DNA from: an actinobacterium acAMD-2
GTDB lineage: Bacteria > Actinomycetota > Actinomycetes > UBA12327
Assembly: GCA_000754455.1 (NCBI GenBank)
Contig: JNSE01000015.1
Coordinates: 1-14,852, forward strand
Direction: 5' to 3'
Length of the DNA: 14,852 nt
The position numbers were made by a program, and so were the translations under genes. Positions 1-6,627 of the stretch are shown here, in pieces (positions within the stretch are counted from its first letter, which is position 1; every line of letters starts with the position of its first letter). The notes beneath the pieces are model-generated. The model ran no database searches. It was given only the letters and a program-made list of their open reading frames with translations, and had not been told where the DNA came from.

Positions 1-567
1 ACGCAGATTGCGCGCTTGGCCGCCTTTATGCGCGCTAGGAATTTGACAGTGGTGACCACCCGCGAACCCGGCGGCACAGTGGTGGGCCAATCCATCCGTG
101 CTCTGCTGCTTGACCCAGCAACGGGTGAGTTATCACCTCGAACCGAAGCATTGTTGTACGCCGCCGATAGAGCAGAACATGTTGCCGCGGTGATCACACC
201 TGCATTGAGTAAGGGTGATCTGGTCCTGAGTGATCGCTACATTGATTCGTCGCTGGCCTACCAAGGGGCGGGTCGCGAACTGAAGTTAGATGACGTTGCT
301 TTGCTGTCGCAGTGGGCGACCGGTTCACTGGTCCCAGACTTAACCGTCGTCCTAGACATTGATCCGCGAGTAGGGATGTCGCGCTTTGAAGGCGCCGATC
401 GCCTGGAAGCTTTGTCACTGGACTTTCACGATCGCGTGCGCCAAGGGTTCCTTGATCTAGCGGCTCATGAACCCTCGCGTTATCTCGTAGTTGATGCAAC
501 ACAGTCACCTGATGCAGTGGAGTCGTTGATCCAAGCTCGCGTTGTTGAGTTGTTGGACCAAGCATGA
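1..567 (+). CDS. tmk: Thymidylate kinase (dTMP kinase), 5'-partial
   Basis: Phosphorylates dTMP to dTDP with ATP, a cytosolic step of dTTP synthesis. The frame is open from base 1, and the visible protein (188 residues) begins TQIARLAAFM, which is what follows the P-loop GKTTQ in this family; the start codon and most of the P-loop therefore lie before the window. Visible motifs are REPGGT (visible residues 21-26), the DRAEH segment (56-60), the signature DRYIDSSLAYQ (78-88), the VVLDIDP strand, and a short lid region around SRFEGADRLE. The TGA stop overlaps the ATG of holB (ATGA), which implies translational coupling. The internal TTG at 16 is not a credible start, because the family needs the upstream P-loop. 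Identification is firm. Confidence 0.96.
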   Translation, partial: TQIARLAAFMRARNLTVVTTREPGGTVVGQSIRALLLDPATGELSPRTEALLYAADRAEHVAAVITPALSKGDLVLSDRYIDSSLAYQGAGRELKLDDVALLSQWATGSLVPDLTVVLDIDPRVGMSRFEGADRLEALSLDFHDRVRQGFLDLAAHEPSRYLVVDATQSPDAVESLIQARVVELLDQA

Positions 568-1751
568 GCGTTTTTGATGGCCTAGTAGGTCAAGAGATGG
601 CAGCTCACGAGCTCCAAGTAGCAGTCGGTGATGCGCAACTGGTGTTGGGCGGCGAGGCCGGTCCTGCTATGACGCATGCGTGGCTCTTCGTGGGTCCTCC
701 GGGTTCAGGCCGCTCGCTTGCTGCTCGCGCATTTGCACAAGCGTTGCAATGTAAAGAGGGCGGCTGCGGGCAATGTCAAGACTGCCTTGATGTCGCAAAT
801 CGCACGCACCCCGATGTCGTCATGACCGAACCCGTTGGTGTGCATTACGGAGTCGAGGACGTCCGCGAGTTGGTTGCACAAGCATCAGGATCCCCGATTC
901 GGGGTCGGTGGCGGGTCTTTGTTTTGGAGGATGCGGACCGCCTGGAGTCCCAGCAAATGGACTGGAAACCAGCCAACGTTTTGCTTAAGGCCATTGAAGA
1001 GCCTGCACCCCACACGGTATGGATTTTGTGCGCGCCCTCCTTGCAGGATGTCATCGCAACGATTAAGTCGCGCTGTCGAGTGGTGTCATTGCGCACACCA
1101 TCCGCGAGCGAAGTCACCGAAGTTCTGATCAATAAGTACGGCGCTGAACCCGAGCTTGCGGCAGCCGCAGCACGGATTTCGCAAGGCCACATTGGTCAAG
1201 CACGGCGCTACGTTCGCGACGAGGACACGCGTAACCGGCATAGCGATGTGATGAATCTGCCGGCATCCCTGACAACCTTGGATGCCTGTATTGAAGCGGC
1301 CGCACAATTTGTTGAAACCGCCGATGAGCGCATGAAGGACAGCGTCAAGGATCGTGACACGCAAGAACGTGAGGATGTACGTCAGGTCTATGGCGTGGGT
1401 GCTCGCGGGATCGAAGCCCGGGGAGTGGCAAAGGCTCTCAACGATTTAGAAAAGACCCAAAAGCGCCGGGCAAAGAGAGTCCGATCGGATGCAGTAGATC
1501 TTGCTCTCCTTGATCTGTTGTCGTTCTACCGCGACGTCTTGATGGTGCAGTGGGGCGCTGATGTTTCGTTGATCAATGAAGAGTTTGCAACTCAGCTTCA
1601 TGCCGCGGCCGCTGGTGCCTCACCAGAGATCACGATGCGTCGGATCGAAGAAGTCCTACGCACTCGTGCGACCCTGTCGGGCAACGCCGCACCACGGTTG
1701 GTGCTTGAGTCGTTGTTCGCTACCTTGCGCGACCCTGCTGTTGCACGCTAA
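564..1751 (+). CDS. holB: DNA polymerase III delta-prime subunit (clamp loader)
   Basis: Clamp-loader AAA+ subunit of the replicative polymerase, 395 residues. In order: a P-loop GPPGSGRS at 44-51, with Arg in place of the usual Lys (seen in actinobacterial delta-prime and consistent with a subunit that need not hydrolyse ATP); a four-Cys zinc cluster at C63, C68, C71 and C74; the Walker-B-like VFVLEDADRL at 118-127; the KAIEEP segment at 142-147; and the sensor motif SRC at 169-171. A charged linker rich in K/R/D/E (about residues 255-305) precedes the C-terminal helical collar domain. The gene overlaps tmk by 4 bp and is probably translated with it. It belongs to the conserved actinobacterial tmk-holB pair. 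Nothing suggests decay. Confidence 0.95.
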   Translation: MSVFDGLVGQEMAAHELQVAVGDAQLVLGGEAGPAMTHAWLFVGPPGSGRSLAARAFAQALQCKEGGCGQCQDCLDVANRTHPDVVMTEPVGVHYGVEDVRELVAQASGSPIRGRWRVFVLEDADRLESQQMDWKPANVLLKAIEEPAPHTVWILCAPSLQDVIATIKSRCRVVSLRTPSASEVTEVLINKYGAEPELAAAAARISQGHIGQARRYVRDEDTRNRHSDVMNLPASLTTLDACIEAAAQFVETADERMKDSVKDRDTQEREDVRQVYGVGARGIEARGVAKALNDLEKTQKRRAKRVRSDAVDLALLDLLSFYRDVLMVQWGADVSLINEEFATQLHAAAAGASPEITMRRIEEVLRTRATLSGNAAPRLVLESLFATLRDPAVAR

Positions 1752-1757
1752 TCAATA

Positions 1758-1786
1758 CTGACTTTAACCGGCTGGGCAGTTATGGT
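1758..1786 (+). promoter_or_regulatory. Candidate promoter giving a leaderless hydrolase mRNA
   Basis: A -35-like CTGACT (1758-1763; four of six match TTGACA) lies 17 bp upstream of a -10 box TATGGT (1781-1786). The GTG start follows after exactly six more bases, so transcription would begin at or next to the start codon. No Shine-Dalgarno sequence precedes the GTG. Leaderless mRNAs are common in actinobacteria. The promoter overlaps the end of holB and the short gap. Confidence 0.55.
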
Positions 1787-1792
1787 CTTGGG

Positions 1793-3346
1793 GTGAGACG
1801 TTTCCCCCTTGTCGTCATCGCGGGTTGCCTGCTGGCTTTGACCGCGTGCTCAACGCCGCCTGCACCGGAGCCAACGGTGACGACTCTGCCTGGGCCAACG
1901 ATTTCGCCCACCCTGACCTCAACGCCTACGCCCACACCAACGGTTAATGCGGCCCTCGCGCCGTTCATGTCGCAGAAACTGAAGTGGAAAAAGTGCGAAG
2001 GCAACCTTGAGTGCACGACTTTGCTCGTTCCGCTGGACTACGCGGCGCCTCAATATTCCAAACTCAAGATTGCGGTGATCCGTAGGACTGCAACGAACAC
2101 GAAGAAGCACAAGAACGCCATCGTGGTCAATCCCGGTGGCCCAGGTGGTTCTGGATTTGACTACGTCGCCAATAGCAGCACGATCGTTGGCTCGTCAGTG
2201 GCGAAGACCTTTGATGTTGTCGGTTTTGACCCACGCGGCGTTGGTCGTAGTTCACCGATCAAGTGCTTGACGCCGCAGCAATCGGACCGGTTCTATGCCT
2301 CGGATGGGTCACCTGACAGCGATGCCGAGGCAACGGCAGTGTTCCTCATTGGCAAAGAGTTCGCGAAGGTGTGCGAGTACTCGGATCCCACGATTTTGGG
2401 ATTCTTAGGCACACGAGAATCGGCGCAGGATATGGATATCTTGCGGGCAGCGCTGGGCCAAAAGCAGCTGAACTATGTAGGCAAGTCCTATGGAACCTCG
2501 CTAGGAACCCAATATGCCAAGCAGTTCCCAACGAAGGTTGGCCGATTCGTTCTGGATGGTGCGATCGACCCGTCGCTTGATGCTGATGCCTTTGCGGCTG
2601 GTCAAGCCACCGGTTTCGAACGCGCGCTGCAAGCTTTCTTGAGAGATTGTGTGCAGCGGTCGAGTTGTGCGCTGGGTCGATCGGTGACGAAAGCGCAGGA
2701 TCGACTTAACGTTTTCTTCCGCCAACTCGATGCCACTCCCGTTCAAGTGGGTGATCGCAAACTCACCGAAGCGCTGGGGACACTGGGAGTTGCGGCGTCG
2801 TTGTATTCACGCGATTCGTGGGGAACGTTGCGAAAAGCGCTGGCTCAGGGTTTGCGTGGAGATGGTCGGGGCTTGCTGGCGTTGGCCGACTTCTACTCCA
2901 ATCGCAATGACGATGGAACGTATGCAGATAACAGCCTCGACGCGTTCTATGCCGTTACATGCGTTGATCGCACGGATACAAAGGGCATTGATGCGATTCA
3001 AGCCCTAGCCACCAAACTGACCGAAAATAACTCGTCCACCTTTGGCGCCTTCATCGCGTGGGGGACCACCCCGTGTAGTTCGTGGCCAGTTAAAGCGACA
3101 CTAGTGTCGGAAAAAGTTGCGGCAGCCGGTGCTGGGCCCATTGTGGTCGTGGGTACGACTCGAGATCCCGCTACTCCCTTTGAGTGGTCCCAGGCCTTGG
3201 CCAACCAGCTGGCCAAGGGCGTCCTGGTGACCCGTGATGGCGATGGCCATACCGGCTATCGGCAGGGAAATTCTTGCGTCGATGAGGCGGTTGATCGTTA
3301 TTTAGCCAAGGGCACTGTCCCCGAAGACGGACTCTTCTGTAGCTGA
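1793..3346 (+). CDS. Secreted lipoprotein alpha/beta hydrolase, TAP-like peptidase family
   Basis: Likely an extracytoplasmic peptidase or esterase of the tripeptidyl-aminopeptidase-like alpha/beta hydrolase family, 517 residues. The N-terminus is a lipoprotein signal with lipobox LTAC (acylated Cys19), then a Pro/Thr-rich linker (about 21-52). Core motifs are the oxyanion-region NPGGPGGSG (113-121), GFDPRGVGRS (144-153), the nucleophile elbow GKSYG (Ser232), Asp458 in TTRDPATP and His486 in GDGHTGY, giving a complete Ser-Asp-His triad. The Asp and His sit in the TAP-like C-terminal domain. From memory, a TAP-like hydrolase after holB and before tRNA-Thr is a recurrent actinobacterial order. 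GTG at 1793 is chosen because it gives a full lipoprotein signal and sits six bases after a good -10 box. The natural substrate cannot be told from the sequence. Confidence 0.9.
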   Translation: MRRFPLVVIAGCLLALTACSTPPAPEPTVTTLPGPTISPTLTSTPTPTPTVNAALAPFMSQKLKWKKCEGNLECTTLLVPLDYAAPQYSKLKIAVIRRTATNTKKHKNAIVVNPGGPGGSGFDYVANSSTIVGSSVAKTFDVVGFDPRGVGRSSPIKCLTPQQSDRFYASDGSPDSDAEATAVFLIGKEFAKVCEYSDPTILGFLGTRESAQDMDILRAALGQKQLNYVGKSYGTSLGTQYAKQFPTKVGRFVLDGAIDPSLDADAFAAGQATGFERALQAFLRDCVQRSSCALGRSVTKAQDRLNVFFRQLDATPVQVGDRKLTEALGTLGVAASLYSRDSWGTLRKALAQGLRGDGRGLLALADFYSNRNDDGTYADNSLDAFYAVTCVDRTDTKGIDAIQALATKLTENNSSTFGAFIAWGTTPCSSWPVKATLVSEKVAAAGAGPIVVVGTTRDPATPFEWSQALANQLAKGVLVTRDGDGHTGYRQGNSCVDEAVDRYLAKGTVPEDGLFCS

Positions 3347-3422
3347 ATGTGCGGGTTGCATTTCCCCCGTAGATCTCGAGAAATGAAGCAGGGGAACCTA
3401 TGGCACCGTTATGCCGTCGGAC

Positions 3423-3495
3423 ATTTCGCGCAATTTAATAACGGTTTAGCAACACCGCTCGGCAGTATTGCGAAAGTCTGAAAGATTGTGCGAAA
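3423..3495 (+). promoter_or_regulatory. Operator cluster (ATTGTGCGAAA-like sites) and promoter upstream of the 3552 gene
   Basis: Three copies of one motif lie in this gap. TTTCGCGCAAT (3424-3434) is an inverted copy, ATTGCGAAA (3467-3475) is a direct copy shortened by two bases, and ATTGTGCGAAA (3485-3495) is a full direct copy. An AT-rich stretch TTTAATAACGGTTT after the inverted copy may hold the -10 element (TTTAAT at 3434-3439). The same arrangement, including the sequence just after the inverted site, recurs upstream of the gene at 6628, so it is likely a binding region for a shared regulator. The regulator is not recognised. Confidence 0.6.
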
Positions 3496-3513
3496 CTGCT
3501 GTTTCGGTCAGTT

Positions 3514-3531
3514 AGGCAGGGAAACCTACCT
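3514..3531 (+). promoter_or_regulatory. Leader hairpin with GAAA loop next to the ribosome binding site
   Basis: AGGCAGG (3514-3520) can pair with CCTACCT (3525-3531), with one C-A mismatch, around a GAAA tetraloop. It ends just before the purine-rich ribosome binding site AGAAAGAGG (about 3533-3541) of the gene at 3552. It could influence translation or mRNA stability. It superficially recalls an iron box but has the wrong spacing. Confidence 0.35.
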
Positions 3532-3551
3532 TAGAAAGAGGTGTGACTCAC

Positions 3552-4667
3552 ATGAGTATCGCGCGCAAAGTCGTAGCAAGTGCGGGGGCAGTAGCACTGT
3601 TGGTTGGTTCGATGGTGGCCGTAGCTCCCAGCGCCGCACAGGCACTGGATCGCACGTATGGCTCGCTCGTCCTTTCACCCGTGGGGCCCTACACCTCTGG
3701 GCAAGTGGTGACCATGTCATGGACTGACATGAACCCTGCTAATGGAATTAGTACCGGCGGAGCCAACGTCCTCCCTGAAGGACAACCGGACACTCGCAGC
3801 AATTCGGGTGGTTGGTACATCGGTGTTTGTGTTGGTGGCGTGAGAGGCGACCGTTTGTCGGGAGGCCCAGGGGACTGTATTTCTGGACCGAGCGGCGTGG
3901 CCCTTGACACCAGCTTGAAGACTCCGCAGTTCGTCTTCTCCTCGAATGCGCTACCTGATGGCAGCGCTTCGATGACCATCCCAGCCCGCGGTGCAGTCGC
4001 TGGATTCTCAACAGCAGACGTGTCCGGGAATCGCTGTGACAATACTGCTGGCGCCGAGTGCAACCTCACGGTCATTGACTTTCGCGGTGATGGTCCACGC
4101 ATTCAAATTGCCTATGCAGACGCTGCAGCCCCACCAGTAGTGGCAACTGCTGCCGTGGCGAGCGGAACAGCTCGAGTCGGCAATGTTTTGACCTGTGTGG
4201 CCAGTTTCACTGGAACAGTCGATTCCCGTACCTATGCCTGGTACAACAACAACGTCAAGATCACGTCTGCGACGAGTAATCGGTTGGCACTTACGGCCGG
4301 TTACCTAGGCCGCTATGTCAAGTGCGGGGTCACTGCATCTAATTCAGCGGGACCCGTCACGACAACGAGCGCCAATCGCTATGTGGGAGCGGGCACGATT
4401 GCTTTGCGCACCAAGCCTTACATCTATCGGACCGTCAAGGTCGGCAACACCATCAAAACTACTAACGGTGCGTGGTCGGTCGCAGGTTTGACCTACAGGT
4501 ACCAGTGGAAGCGCAATGGAGTCGCTATCAGCGGCACTGCGGCCCGCAAGTCGTTCTACAAGGTGGTTAGTAGGGACCGGGGGAAGTACCTGACCTGCCA
4601 GGTCAAGGTGTCACGAGCCGGATATGCAAGTAACACATCCACAACGGCCCGCAAAAAGGCTGCTTAA
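3552..4667 (+). CDS. Secreted protein: neocarzinostatin-like domain plus two Ig-like modules
   Basis: Predicted exported protein of 371 residues. The signal peptide runs to about residue 31 (VAPSAAQA, then LD). Residues about 36-189 form one neocarzinostatin-like domain: YGSLVLSPVGPY start, Cys pairs C93/C109 and C162/C170, and the IDFRGDGP motif (175-182) before the last strand. It has a long extra loop (about 64-88) not found in its paralogues. An Ig-like module follows (about 205-275, C215 and C258, AWYNNN), then a second module (287-371) ending in RKKAA, nearly the same as the end of the next gene. The ATG at 3552 is preferred over an in-frame GTG at 3543 because AAGAGG lies at the right distance and the N-terminus then matches the paralogues. 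There is no LPxTG or membrane anchor, so it may be released or wall-bound through its basic end. It is co-transcribed with the gene at 4698. Function is not known. Confidence 0.85.
   Translation: MSIARKVVASAGAVALLVGSMVAVAPSAAQALDRTYGSLVLSPVGPYTSGQVVTMSWTDMNPANGISTGGANVLPEGQPDTRSNSGGWYIGVCVGGVRGDRLSGGPGDCISGPSGVALDTSLKTPQFVFSSNALPDGSASMTIPARGAVAGFSTADVSGNRCDNTAGAECNLTVIDFRGDGPRIQIAYADAAAPPVVATAAVASGTARVGNVLTCVASFTGTVDSRTYAWYNNNVKITSATSNRLALTAGYLGRYVKCGVTASNSAGPVTTTSANRYVGAGTIALRTKPYIYRTVKVGNTIKTTNGAWSVAGLTYRYQWKRNGVAISGTAARKSFYKVVSRDRGKYLTCQVKVSRAGYASNTSTTARKKAA
4410..4664 (+). repeat. C-terminal module, copy 1
   Basis: Encodes TKPYIYRTVKVGNTIK... to the RKKAA end. It is closely similar at DNA and protein level to 6132-6383 at the end of the next gene, so the two ends arose by duplication or gene conversion. 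Confidence 0.8.
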
Positions 4668-4697
4668 GAACCAACAATTGAAGGAGGTTCGATCGCT

Positions 4698-6386
4698 ATG
4701 AAGATTCAACGCAAAGTGATGGCCACGATCGGCGCAGTAGCGTTGGTCGCAGGTCTCACAGCAGTTGCGCCTACAGCAGCTAATGCCACGGGCGTGACCT
4801 ATGGAACATTGACCGTTACACCCGCCGGTCCTTATGACGTGGGGCAAGTAGTGTCCATGACGGGTACTGGTTTAGGTAGTCCCGAAGGTGGCAATGGTGG
4901 TGGAGTGTTAGCTGCCACGTGTGTCGGTGGCGGCAACCCTCAGCTGGGCCCCGGTTCGTGTACGTCACCTTCAACACCAGCGTTGACTGGTGCCTCCGGT
5001 GTCTACAACTTCGGATTCACGGGTTCCTCTTGGACAACCAACTTGACCATCGTTGATGGCGTGGGGTTGTTCACCGACTACCCCAGTTACACGTGTGGCA
5101 ACGGAGCGGCAAACCAGTGCTTCTTGGCGATCTCGGACTTCCGCGGCAACGGTCCCGTGCAGATTCCGATTTCCTACGCCTATGGAACGCTCAGTGCATC
5201 TGGCGGTCCCACGTATGTCAATGGTGAAGACGTGACGTTGAGTTACACCAACCTGATTCCGCGCGACGTCACTGCGGGTGGTGGCTTCCAAGCCGCTGTC
5301 TGTGTTGGCGGTGGACTTCCGCAGACTGGTCCTGGCTCCTGCGCACCAGCTAGTGGTCCCAGTGGCGGACCGTCAGTGAAGTACTTCTTCGACCCGTCGG
5401 ATGGAAGCCAAACCGTCAAAATTATTCAAGGCGAGGCTGGCTTCACGGATTACCCCGGTTACTCCTGTGGTAACTCAGCAGGTCACAAGTGCAACCTGGT
5501 TGTCAGTGACTTCCGTGGCTACGGACCGAAGCAAATTGAAATCGTGTACGCCACTGATCAGACGGCAACCTCAACGGTTCTGGCTGCTGCTCCTGTTGGT
5601 TCTGCCAACGAGGGTGCATCCGTAACCTTGAACGCCACTGTGAGTCCCGCTACTGCCGGAACGGTTCAGTTCAAGGATGGCGCAACTGCTATCGGTTCGC
5701 CGGTCGCGGTCGATGCTGGTACGGGAGTTGCATCAACGAGCACTTCTTCGTTGACGGTAGGAACTCACGCATTGAGTGCGGTCTTCACACCCACTGATTC
5801 GATCACGGCTTACAGCTCAACCGGTGAACTGTCGTATGACATTACGGCCGCACCTGCGCCGTCTGTTGTTACACCAGCCGGGATCAGCGGTATTGCTCGC
5901 GTCGGTAACACGTTGACGTGTGCCGCAACGTTTAGTGACGGCACCAAGACGTACGCGTGGTACAGCAACAATGTCAGGCTCTGGACAGCGACCACGAACA
6001 AGTTGGTGCTGACCGGTGGCTACTACAACCGCAGTGTGAAGTGCCAGGTGAAGGCGACCAACGCTGTCGGACCAACCACATCAACTAGTGCGGCCAAGAC
6101 CATCGCGCTGGGACTGGCACCTGTTCTCAAGACCAGGCCGTACATCTACAGGACAGTCAAGGTGGGTAACACCATCAAGACCACGAACGGCACCTGGAGT
6201 CGAGCAGGCACTTACACCTATCAGTGGAAGCGCAATGGAGTAGCAATTAGTGGTCTAGCGGCCAAGAAGAGCTTCTACAAGGTGGTTTCCAGGGACAGGG
6301 GCAAGTACCTGACCTGCACCGTCAAGAACAGCAAGGCTGGCTACGCCAGCGCAAGTTCGACCACGGCTCGGAAGAAGGCTGCATAA
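4698..6386 (+). CDS. Secreted protein: two neocarzinostatin-like domains, Big_3_5-like Ig repeat, two C-terminal modules
   Basis: Predicted exported protein of 562 residues, with signal peptide cleaved near residue 30 (TAANA). Neocarzinostatin-like domain 1 spans about 35-161 (C75/C88, C133/C141, SDFRGNGP 146-153). Domain 2 spans about 163-286 (C202/C215, C257/C265, SDFRGYGP 270-277) and starts directly where domain 1 ends. A Big_3_5-type Ig repeat (about 290-383) carries the GTVQFKDG motif. Then come an Ig-like module with C408 and C449 (395-468) and the shared C-terminal module (479-562) ending RKKAA. The ribosome binding site AAGGAGG (4681-4687) sits 10 bases before the ATG, and the gap from the previous stop is 30 bp with no terminator, so the two genes share an mRNA. 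A terminator follows. Ligand and role are unknown. By family, the neocarzinostatin fold offers a hydrophobic cleft, but no ligand can be claimed here. Confidence 0.87.
   Translation: MKIQRKVMATIGAVALVAGLTAVAPTAANATGVTYGTLTVTPAGPYDVGQVVSMTGTGLGSPEGGNGGGVLAATCVGGGNPQLGPGSCTSPSTPALTGASGVYNFGFTGSSWTTNLTIVDGVGLFTDYPSYTCGNGAANQCFLAISDFRGNGPVQIPISYAYGTLSASGGPTYVNGEDVTLSYTNLIPRDVTAGGGFQAAVCVGGGLPQTGPGSCAPASGPSGGPSVKYFFDPSDGSQTVKIIQGEAGFTDYPGYSCGNSAGHKCNLVVSDFRGYGPKQIEIVYATDQTATSTVLAAAPVGSANEGASVTLNATVSPATAGTVQFKDGATAIGSPVAVDAGTGVASTSTSSLTVGTHALSAVFTPTDSITAYSSTGELSYDITAAPAPSVVTPAGISGIARVGNTLTCAATFSDGTKTYAWYSNNVRLWTATTNKLVLTGGYYNRSVKCQVKATNAVGPTTSTSAAKTIALGLAPVLKTRPYIYRTVKVGNTIKTTNGTWSRAGTYTYQWKRNGVAISGLAAKKSFYKVVSRDRGKYLTCTVKNSKAGYASASSTTARKKAA
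5184..5555 (+). repeat. Neocarzinostatin-like domain repeat, second copy in the 4698 gene
   Basis: Strongly similar in DNA to 7162-7530 in the next unit, for example the shared stretch AAGTACTTCTTCGACCC and the following GGATGGAAGCCAAAC. It marks recent paralogy between the two genes and could support recombination. Confidence 0.75.
6132..6383 (+). repeat. C-terminal module, copy 2
   Basis: Encodes TRPYIYRTVKVGNTIK... to RKKAA. It is the paralogous partner of 4410-4664, and the differences visible by eye are largely synonymous or conservative. Confidence 0.8.
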
Positions 6387-6403
6387 GCCTTACTTCGTCC
6401 CAA

Positions 6404-6448
6404 CTGTGGCCGTGGTTCCCGCAAGGGCGCCACGGCCACAGCTCTTTT
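6404..6448 (+). terminator. Intrinsic terminator after the 3552-4698 unit
   Basis: CTGTGGCCGTGG (6404-6415) pairs perfectly with CCACGGCCACAG (6430-6441) around a 14-base loop, followed by CTCTTTT. The stem is 12 bp and GC-rich. It separates this unit from the promoter region of the gene at 6628. Confidence 0.88.
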
Positions 6449-6483
6449 ATGGTGGTTGGTGCAATAAGTGGTTAACACGCCTG

Positions 6484-6608
6484 ATTGTGCGAGCCATTTC
6501 GACTCACTAACTCATACCTGAAACTATTTCGCACAATAAGTAACGTTTTGGTATCGCTGAGGCAAAGTGGCTTGCCTGTTGCGCGAAAAGGTAGAGGATT
6601 GTGCGAAA
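6484..6608 (+). promoter_or_regulatory. Operator cluster and promoter upstream of the 6628 gene
   Basis: Four related sites are present: ATTGTGCGAGC (6484-6494, direct, imperfect), TTTCGCACAAT (6527-6537, inverted), GTTGCGCGAAA (6578-6588, direct, two mismatches) and ATTGTGCGAAA (6598-6608, direct). The sites at 6527 and 6598 are exact reverse complements of each other. TAACGT (6541-6546) just after the inverted site is a fair -10 box, with CTGAAA (6518-6523) 17 bp upstream as a possible -35. A small inverted repeat AGGCAA/TTGCCT (6560-6577) lies between. The layout matches the region at 3423-3495, so the two units are probably co-regulated. The last site ends 19 bases before the ATG. Confidence 0.65.
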
Positions 6609-6627
6609 CGAGTTGGGGATAGAAATT

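Noticed and set aside
607..614. Degenerate P-loop as a sign of holB decay
   Set aside because: The Arg-containing GPPGSGRS motif (actually at residues 44-51, bases 693-716) is normal for actinobacterial delta-prime, and the zinc cluster and SRC motif are intact.
3512..3533. Possible DtxR/IdeR iron box in the leader of the 3552 gene
   Set aside because: The half-sites TTAGG and CCTACCTTA look right, but the element is 22 bp rather than 19, lacks the central GSC arrangement, and lies downstream of the presumed promoter. A simple hairpin explains it better.
6601..6627. GTG at 6601 as the start of the third cassette gene
   Set aside because: It lies inside the ATTGTGCGAAA site, has no ribosome binding site, and would add nine residues before MSIRRKL, which aligns with the paralogous N-termini.
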